NCBI GenBank assembly: GCA_049606935.1
Contig: JBMYWA010000047.1
Coordinates: 1 to 18,979, forward strand
Length of the DNA: 18,979 bases
Source: CAJXZP01 sp049606935
Lineage (GTDB): Bacteria > Bacteroidota > Bacteroidia > Flavobacteriales_G > Salibacteraceae
Direction of reading: 5' to 3'
In this document: piece by piece, positions 13,427 through 18,979 of the stretch
How positions within the stretch are numbered: the stretch's first letter is position 1
Layout: each line of letters starts with the position of its first letter
Notes under the pieces: generated by a model
What the model was told of the DNA's origin: nothing
Seen by the model: only the letters and a program-made list of their open reading frames with translations
Database searches by the model: none
Program-made: the position numbers and the translations under genes

Positions 13427-15141
13427 ATTTAGACTATTTACATATCGATTGGGAGAAATTCCATTTTTTACGTCCAGAATTGCTTTGGATACTGGTTCCA
13501 CTTATTGTCGTGTTTTTGTTGGGGTTATTTAGTTTTAAAAATGAAGAGAAATGGAAAAAAGTTATTGCTCCGCATCTAAGAGAATATGTAATTGAAAAAG
13601 GCAGTAATACTATTCGGTTATGGATGCACTTGCTATTATTCATTTTGCTTGGTTTGGCTTGTGTTGGTTTGGCTGGGCCAACTTGGAAAGAAATTGAAGT
13701 GCCCGGAAAAATTTTGGAAACTCCCGTAGTCATTGCGCTTGATTTGTCGCAAAGTATGATGGCTGAGGATATACAACCTAACAGATTGGAGCGTGCCAAG
13801 TTCAAAATAAAGGATTTGATAAAGGCCAACCCTCGTGCACGAATGGCATTAGTTGGATTCAGTGGAACTGCCCATTCCATTGTTCCCCTTTGTAGCGATT
13901 ACCACATTATAGATAGTCATTTAGATGGGTTGACTCCTAAAATTATGCCCTATTCAGGTACCGATTTTTCGAGAATGACCACCTTGGTGGATACTATTGT
14001 TTCTGTTTCAAGTGCACCTTCCAATTTGTTGTTGTTTACAGATGAAATTACAGAATCCCTGTTTGAACAGTTGAAAATGTATGTTCAGAAAGAACGAAAA
14101 AAAGTGGTGTTAATACCTATGAATACCTCACTGGGTTCAACAATCCCTAAACAATGGAGTAAAGGAGTCTTTAAGGATAAAAAGGGTGAGCCAATTACGT
14201 CTAGGTTAGACCAGCAAATACTTCAAAAAATCACTTCTCTGGATAATGTAAAGGTGAGCAATTTAACGCTTGACAATAGTGATATGGTAAGTTTAGCTAA
14301 GGAAATTAGCGAAAATGTAAAATTTCAAGAAAAGGACGGTTTGAAAGAAAACGAATGGGAAGATCAAGGCAGATTATTAGTCGTTCCATTGGCTTTATTT
14401 CTTGTGCTTTGGTTTCGAAAAGGGTTTGTGATTTATTCAGTAATTGGTGTGCTATTTCTTTCCTCTTGTAGTGATAATCTAAAGTTTAAAGATTTGTTTT
14501 ATTCCAAAGATTATCAAGGCCAACAGGAGTTTGATAAACAACATTATCTCAAAGCCGCTCATTTGTACGAAGACGAAATGCGCAAGGGTGTGGCCTATTA
14601 TAAAGCCGGAGATTATGAAAAAGCCATTCAATCTTTTAGTAAGGATAGTACCGCGCAAGGGGCTTATAATTTAGGGTTGTCTTATTACAAAAACGGAGAT
14701 TTAGCAGCCGCGCAAATGGCTTTTGGGTTGGCGGTAGAATTAGATCCAAGTATGGATAAAGCTGCCGAAATACAAACACATATTTCTAGAAATTTAGGTG
14801 GAGAATCGGAGGTAAATCCAGAGGAAGCTCAAGAAGCATCTGAAAAGCAAACGGCTCAAAATACAGAGAATAATAGCCCCGAAGATTTAAGTGGAGGCGG
14901 ACAAAAAGCGACAAAAAAGGACATGGAGAAAACACGTTTGGAAGAAACAGTAAATACCGATGTTCGTAAAGGAAAGGAGTTAACGGAGGTGCCAGATGAT
15001 ATGGGGCCAATATCAAGTAACCCTCAAAAAATAATGATGCGGAAGGTAAATGATGATCCAGCCTTGTTTTTAAAGCGAAAATTTGCAAACGAAGTCAAAA
15101 AGAAAGGAATAAAGCCAAATCCAAATTTGAATAAATGGTAA
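13423..15141 (+). CDS. Fused VWA-TPR protein, BatB-BatC-like, 572 aa
   Basis: Translation most likely starts at TTG 13423, within TTGA shared with the batA stop; an in-frame TAA at 13408-13410 excludes an upstream ATG, and the first internal Met (residue 68) would delete the first helix. The N-terminal part (1-300) is BatB-like: helices near 20-37 and 66-84, then a VWA domain with MIDAS residues in ALDLSQSM (105-112; Asp107, Ser109, Ser111), Thr180 in YSGTDFS and Asp207 in LFTDEIT. Two hydrophobic segments (317-331 and 334-348) come next; the second ends VLFLSSCSD, a lipobox-like sequence with Cys349. The BatC-like part has TPR repeats (KGVAYYKAGDYEKAIQSF and AYNLGLSYYKNGDLAAAQMA) and an acidic, Lys-rich tail. 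Such VWA-TPR fusions occur in several phyla. It overlaps batD by 7 bases. Confidence 0.87.
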   Translation: MNLDYLHIDWEKFHFLRPELLWILVPLIVVFLLGLFSFKNEEKWKKVIAPHLREYVIEKGSNTIRLWMHLLLFILLGLACVGLAGPTWKEIEVPGKILETPVVIALDLSQSMMAEDIQPNRLERAKFKIKDLIKANPRARMALVGFSGTAHSIVPLCSDYHIIDSHLDGLTPKIMPYSGTDFSRMTTLVDTIVSVSSAPSNLLLFTDEITESLFEQLKMYVQKERKKVVLIPMNTSLGSTIPKQWSKGVFKDKKGEPITSRLDQQILQKITSLDNVKVSNLTLDNSDMVSLAKEISENVKFQEKDGLKENEWEDQGRLLVVPLALFLVLWFRKGFVIYSVIGVLFLSSCSDNLKFKDLFYSKDYQGQQEFDKQHYLKAAHLYEDEMRKGVAYYKAGDYEKAIQSFSKDSTAQGAYNLGLSYYKNGDLAAAQMAFGLAVELDPSMDKAAEIQTHISRNLGGESEVNPEEAQEASEKQTAQNTENNSPEDLSGGGQKATKKDMEKTRLEETVNTDVRKGKELTEVPDDMGPISSNPQKIMMRKVNDDPALFLKRKFANEVKKKGIKPNPNLNKW

Positions 15142-16403
15142 TATTCCGATACATATTGTTGGGGCTTTTTATGGGGCTCAGTTGTACAGGACATTCCCAG
15201 CGCAGTTTATGGAGTGAGGTCTCTTTAAATAAAAAAAGTGTGTACCAGGGAGAGCCTATTGAAGTTACGGTAAGTGTGTACACCGCTACATGGTTTACCA
15301 AAGGGGTGAACGTGCAAAACATTCAAGTAAATAATGCTTTTACCGTTTATTTTCGGTCGTTAAGCACTTCAAAAGTTATCGATGGAAAGACTTATGCGGG
15401 AGTTCAGTTTTTCTACAATGTGTTTCCATACACAAGTAATAATGTGGTGTTCCCAAGTTTAAATATTTCGGTGGAAACGCCAAATGAGGGAGATTATAAG
15501 GGTTTGAAACGCACGGTAAAAACAAGCTCAAAAACAATTACAGTTAAACCTATCCCATCCAGTTTTGACCCCAACCAATGGCTGGTCACCAATAATTGTA
15601 CGTTAAAAAACCATTGGAATTCTAGTCTAAAAAATGTGAAAGTAGGCGATGTAATCCAGCGAAGCATTTACCGTAGCGCATCTGGAACCGTTTCTGAATT
15701 AATTCCCCCGGTGGTGTGGGACTCCATTTCAGGGGTTAGTTTGTATCCGAATAGATCCGAAACGAATAACCATAAAAGTAAAACAGACATTAGCGCAGAT
15801 AGAACCGATAAAATGCGGTATTTGTTTGAAAAGGAAGGAGAGATTGAATTTCCAGAAATGACATTTTTTTGGTGGAATCCAGTACATAAAAAGCTGTATA
15901 AAAAAACCTTACCTAAAGTGGTAATAGAAGTTTCGGCTAATCCAGATATAGGAATAATTACAAGCATCAAAGACTCCTTAAACGCCCAAGTTCAAGTAAG
16001 CGAAGAGAATACTGCTGATGAGGTGTTTTTACTTTGGGGTTCTCCTGTAGATGAGTGGTTAAAGAGAATATTGGTTGCTGTAATAACATGGATATTAGTG
16101 GTCCGTATTATTGCCCCAATATTCAATAAAATTGGGATGAAGTATGCCCAATACCAAGGCTCTGAACGGTATTATTTTAACCAAATAATTTGGGCAAAAT
16201 TGGGATGGAATTCTCGGAATTTGAAAAGTATTCAATACCGCTGGTTAGATGAGTTGAAATTACACGAACCAAGCCTAACGTCATTTTGGAATCAATATGG
16301 AAATAAACAACCGGAATCAATATTGGGCTGGTGGAGCGCCCGAAAAAGGTATTTTGCTACTCTTCAAAAAAATAAAAATTCCGATTGGATAAACCCCGTA
16401 TAG
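15135..16403 (+). CDS. batD: BatD-like periplasmic/membrane protein, 422 aa
   Basis: A signal peptide (MVIFRYILLGLFMGLSCTGH, cleavage near 22) leads to beta-rich periplasmic domains. The first holds SLNKKSVYQGEPIEVTVSVY (30-49) and the second NVKVGDVIQRSIYRSASGTV (167-186), which are the usual 'vGe/vGD' domain starts of BatD. FEKEGEIEFPEMTFFWWNP (231-249) matches the family's 'p.g.y.ip.i.~~wwn' region. One membrane helix (about 310-330) is followed by a cytoplasmic helical tail of some 90 residues. At 422 aa it is shorter than many BatD proteins (often 500-600). It probably scaffolds the VWA proteins at the inner membrane. The start overlaps the preceding stop by 7 bases; the operon may end here, since a 39-base gap follows. 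Confidence 0.85.
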   Translation: MVIFRYILLGLFMGLSCTGHSQRSLWSEVSLNKKSVYQGEPIEVTVSVYTATWFTKGVNVQNIQVNNAFTVYFRSLSTSKVIDGKTYAGVQFFYNVFPYTSNNVVFPSLNISVETPNEGDYKGLKRTVKTSSKTITVKPIPSSFDPNQWLVTNNCTLKNHWNSSLKNVKVGDVIQRSIYRSASGTVSELIPPVVWDSISGVSLYPNRSETNNHKSKTDISADRTDKMRYLFEKEGEIEFPEMTFFWWNPVHKKLYKKTLPKVVIEVSANPDIGIITSIKDSLNAQVQVSEENTADEVFLLWGSPVDEWLKRILVAVITWILVVRIIAPIFNKIGMKYAQYQGSERYYFNQIIWAKLGWNSRNLKSIQYRWLDELKLHEPSLTSFWNQYGNKQPESILGWWSARKRYFATLQKNKNSDWINPV

Positions 16404-16442
16404 AATTTCTGTATTTTAGTCAAGAACAAACCGCAAGAAATT

Positions 16443-16862
16443 ATGGAAAAGGAAATCACCAAAAAGTATATAAAGGATGAATTAACCATTTTATGGAAGC
16501 CTAAAAAGTGTATTCATGCTGCGGTTTGTGTAAAGATGTTGCCGGAGGTATATAACCCCAAAGAACGGCCATGGTTAAAACAAGAAAATGCTTCGGTAGC
16601 GGAGCTAAAGGCGCAAATTAACGAATGCCCTTCTGGAGCTCTTTCTTATATAGATAGTACAGAAAAAACAACGATATCTTCCTCGGTTAAGGCTACCATA
16701 AAGCCCAACGGCCCCATGCTAATTAAAGGAGATATTGAACTTACAGGTATGGATGGTTCGGTAGAAAACAGATCAGGAATGACCGCTATTTGTAGATGCG
16801 GGGCATCGGCTAATAAACCATTTTGCGATGGTTCGCATGCTAAGGTTGGATTTACAGGATAA
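16443..16862 (+). CDS. Fer4_19 plus CDGSH two-domain iron-sulfur protein, 139 aa
   Basis: The N-terminal half is a divergent mono-cluster ferredoxin-like domain (Fer4_19, YjdI type): LWKPKKCIHAAVCVKMLPEV (17-36) then ERPWLKQE (41-48) and NECPSGALSYID (60-71), with Cys23, Cys29 and Cys62 as visible ligands. The C-terminal half is a CDGSH domain, ICRCGASANKPFCDGSHAKV (116-135), with Cys117, Cys119, Cys128 and His132 as the three-Cys/one-His ligands of a [2Fe-2S] cluster. Both domains are complete and this fusion is widespread in bacteria. It is a cytoplasmic redox or iron-sulfur handling protein; its partner is unknown. It lies 39 bases after batD and 38 bases before a multihaem cytochrome gene on the same strand. 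Confidence 0.9.
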   Translation: MEKEITKKYIKDELTILWKPKKCIHAAVCVKMLPEVYNPKERPWLKQENASVAELKAQINECPSGALSYIDSTEKTTISSSVKATIKPNGPMLIKGDIELTGMDGSVENRSGMTAICRCGASANKPFCDGSHAKVGFTG

Positions 16863-16888
16863 CTTACATTCCAATTCACGCATAAGAT

Positions 16889-16896
16889 TACATTTG
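16889..16896 (+). promoter_or_regulatory. Possible -7 element before the multihaem cytochrome gene
   Basis: TACATTTG matches TAnnTTTG exactly but ends only 4 bases before the ATG at 16901, so it would imply an almost leaderless mRNA. No -33 element is seen at the usual distance. Chance is a fair explanation. Confidence 0.25.
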
Positions 16897-16900
16897 CCGC

Positions 16901-18979
16901 ATGACTCTTTTAAAGTATCAATGGTTTGCCATATTAATTAGCGTATTACTTATTTCGTCTTGTAGTGATGAGGTGAGCAAAGAAACCTTTCAAGTCGAAC
17001 CTATTTCAGCACATTCAGAGCCGTATTTGGGAGCTCAAAAATGTAAAGAATGCCATGCAGAGGAGTTTAATCAATGGGCTACATCTGATCATTACTTCTC
17101 CATGCAAAAAGCCACAAATGAGTTTGTTAAGGGAGATTTCGCTACCACTTTTGTAGCAGATGAAATATCGTACGTATTCTCAAAAAGGGACAGTAATTAC
17201 TCCGTGGAAATAACCCAGAACGGAAAAACTCAAAAATTTGAGGTGGCTTACACTTTTGGTTGGCATCCGTTACAACAATACTTGTTGAAAACCGAAAACG
17301 GCAAATTTCAAACGCTACGTGCAAGTTGGGATACGGAACAAAATAAATGGTTCCACCAGTATGATGGTGAAATTGTAGAGCCGCATGATTGGTTAAGCTG
17401 GTCAAAAGGTGGGCAAAACTGGAATACCATGTGTTCCTCCTGTCATTCTACTCATGTAAAAAAGAATTATGATCCGCACAAAGATGTGTTCAATACAACC
17501 TACAAGGAAATAAATGTAGCTTGTGAATCTTGTCACGGCCCTGGTAGAGATCACCTGTTAGCCCATAAAGAAGGAACTAAAGATCCTTATGCCAATTTGA
17601 AAAACTTAACTTCCGAAGAAAAGACTAATAATTGCGGAACTTGTCATGCGCGAAGAACAATGTTGTTAGATAATGGAGATCCGAGAGCTAATTTTTTAGA
17701 GGCTTATTTCCCGCAAACATTGAATAACAATTTTTACGAGGCTGATGGTCAAATTAAAGAAGAGGACTTTGTATATGGATCATTCATTTCCAGTAAAATG
17801 CATCGTAATCATGTTACTTGCACCAATTGCCATAACCCACATTCCAATAAGTTAAAAGCAGAAGGAAATCAGTTATGCCTGCAATGTCATGATCAAGCGT
17901 ATTCGCAGAATACACATACCCATCATTCGCCAAACTCAGAGGGAAACCAATGCATTAATTGCCATATGGATGGTAAAATGTACATGGGAAATGATTATCG
18001 AAGAGACCATAGTTTTAGAATTCCTAGACCCGACCAAAGTATTCAATATGGAACATCTAATGCATGTAATTCTTGTCATAAGGATAAAGACGCTAAATGG
18101 GCTGCAACGCATGTTACCCAATGGTTTGGATATCCTAGAGCATATCATTTTTCAGATGATTTACTACCAGGTTCTAAGGGAAATGGCCTTTCGGTTTCGC
18201 ATTTAAAAAACTTATTGGTCAATGACTCTGTGCCCGAAATTGTGAAGGCTACGGCTGTAGACTATTTACAATCGCATTCTTCGGAGGAAGCTACCAATTT
18301 ATTAATAGAAGCGTTAACAAGTAAAGATGATTTAGTAAGGTTAAAAGCTTATTCAGGGTTGATTTATTTTCCAAAAGAATACCGACAACAATACGGAATG
18401 ATAGGAATTCAAGATCCCCAAAGAGCGATAAGAATGCTTGCTTTTAGATCTGTTGTAGATGTTGATGCCGCATACTTAAAACCAGAAATTCAAGAAGTGT
18501 GGAAAAATGTACATGCAGAATATTTGGTTTACCTAAAGGCCAATGCTGATTTCCCAACTGGGCAGATCATGTTGGGAGAATATTATGAAACCATAGGACA
18601 AACAAATCAGGCGGTTGAAGCGTACGAAAATGCGTTGAAAATGGATTCTTTATTAATGGATGGGTATTCTAATCTAGCCATTTTGTATAGCACGCAAAAC
18701 ATGCTAGAAAAAGTAGACGAGGTATTAAAACAGGGTATTCTTCATTTTCCCGAAAATGGGGAGTTCTATTATTTTATGGGATTAAACCATAGCGCGCAAG
18801 GAAATTCAGAGGCTCAACTCAAGTACCTAAAACGAGCATATACCCTTTCACCTCAAAATGAAAAATATGGGTACAATTACATTTTAACGTTATACCAAAA
18901 CGGAAAACAAAAAGAGGCAAACAAAGTGTTGACTAATGCTTTAAAAAATGACCCTCAAAACCAAAGGTATTTAGAGTTG
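16901..18979 (+). CDS. Octahaem c-type cytochrome/TPR lipoprotein, partial (first 693 aa)
   Basis: The frame is open from ATG 16901 to the window end without a stop, so the 3' end is missing. A lipoprotein signal (MTLLKYQWFAILISVLLISS, then Cys21) places it at the envelope. Eight CXXCH haem-binding motifs follow: CKECH (48), CSSCH (178), CESCH (208), CGTCH (245), CTNCH (307), CLQCH (326), CINCH (351) and CNSCH (389). The stretches GWHPLQQYLLKTENGKFQTL (120-139), GGQNWNTMCSSCHSTHVKKN (170-189) and VACESCHGPG are typical of cytochrome c554-like multihaem proteins. After the last haem come helical HEAT-like repeats (about 430-500) and TPR repeats (ANADFPTGQIMLGEYYETIG and onward). It is an electron-transfer or redox protein exposed to the periplasm or cell surface; donor and acceptor are unknown. 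Haem attachment needs the cytochrome c maturation system encoded elsewhere. Confidence 0.88.
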   Translation, partial: MTLLKYQWFAILISVLLISSCSDEVSKETFQVEPISAHSEPYLGAQKCKECHAEEFNQWATSDHYFSMQKATNEFVKGDFATTFVADEISYVFSKRDSNYSVEITQNGKTQKFEVAYTFGWHPLQQYLLKTENGKFQTLRASWDTEQNKWFHQYDGEIVEPHDWLSWSKGGQNWNTMCSSCHSTHVKKNYDPHKDVFNTTYKEINVACESCHGPGRDHLLAHKEGTKDPYANLKNLTSEEKTNNCGTCHARRTMLLDNGDPRANFLEAYFPQTLNNNFYEADGQIKEEDFVYGSFISSKMHRNHVTCTNCHNPHSNKLKAEGNQLCLQCHDQAYSQNTHTHHSPNSEGNQCINCHMDGKMYMGNDYRRDHSFRIPRPDQSIQYGTSNACNSCHKDKDAKWAATHVTQWFGYPRAYHFSDDLLPGSKGNGLSVSHLKNLLVNDSVPEIVKATAVDYLQSHSSEEATNLLIEALTSKDDLVRLKAYSGLIYFPKEYRQQYGMIGIQDPQRAIRMLAFRSVVDVDAAYLKPEIQEVWKNVHAEYLVYLKANADFPTGQIMLGEYYETIGQTNQAVEAYENALKMDSLLMDGYSNLAILYSTQNMLEKVDEVLKQGILHFPENGEFYYFMGLNHSAQGNSEAQLKYLKRAYTLSPQNEKYGYNYILTLYQNGKQKEANKVLTNALKNDPQNQRYLEL

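Noticed and set aside
16404..16442. Inverted repeat AATTTCT ... AGAAATT between batD and the iron-sulfur gene.
   Set aside because: The 25-base loop and 7-bp AT-rich arms are easily explained by chance, and there is no T-run or promoter motif with it.
17889..18206. 105-codon plus-strand frame within the multihaem cytochrome region, and an antisense frame at 17142-17405.
   Set aside because: The cytochrome frame from 16901 is open to the window end and contains all CXXCH motifs; these are shadows in other frames.

Overview
The window looks like a chromosomal segment of a Bacteroidota bacterium, most likely an aquatic or marine flavobacterial or cytophagal lineage. The grounds are AT-rich DNA, weak or absent Shine-Dalgarno sequences, Bacteroidota-type -7 promoter elements (TACCTTTG or TACCTTTA) a short, near-constant distance before several starts, many lipoproteins with short lipoboxes, and a MoxR/DUF58/VWA/TPR/BatD gene set. 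The species cannot be fixed from the sequence. I saw no tRNA, rRNA, CRISPR array or transposase.

Layout. Positions 1-566 (minus strand) hold the start of a GNAT acetyltransferase and a small lipoprotein. Divergent from them, 687-1786 (plus) carries an overlapping SRPBCC protein and flavin reductase pair. A 59-residue membrane protein (1861-2040) and a candidate terminator follow, then a large MscS-type mechanosensitive channel (2212-4629). Next is an outer-membrane/sulfatase locus: a beta-barrel-like gene broken by two single-base losses (4680-5730), a small barrel-like protein (5727-6248) and an exported arylsulfatase (6342-7913), closed by a strong intrinsic terminator.

From 7971 to 16403 eight genes overlap or abut: corA, a HAD-phosphatase lipoprotein, a MoxR ATPase, DUF58, DUF4381, a BatA-like VWA protein, a fused BatB-BatC-like VWA/TPR protein, and BatD. 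This is a MoxR-VWA ('Bat') module with a divalent-metal channel and a periplasm-facing phosphatase joined to its 5' end. The expected logic for such modules is an AAA+ ATPase in the cytoplasm acting with membrane-anchored metal-binding VWA proteins and a periplasmic scaffold. Its actual substrate is unknown.

Downstream are a two-domain iron-sulfur protein (Fer4_19 plus CDGSH, 16443-16862) and, running off the window end, a lipoprotein with eight CXXCH haem motifs followed by helical/TPR repeats (16901-18979). The most notable points are the corA/HAD extension of the Bat operon, the terminator placed directly against the corA start, the BatB-BatC fusion keeping a lipobox-like junction, the doubly frameshifted barrel gene, and the octahaem-TPR lipoprotein.
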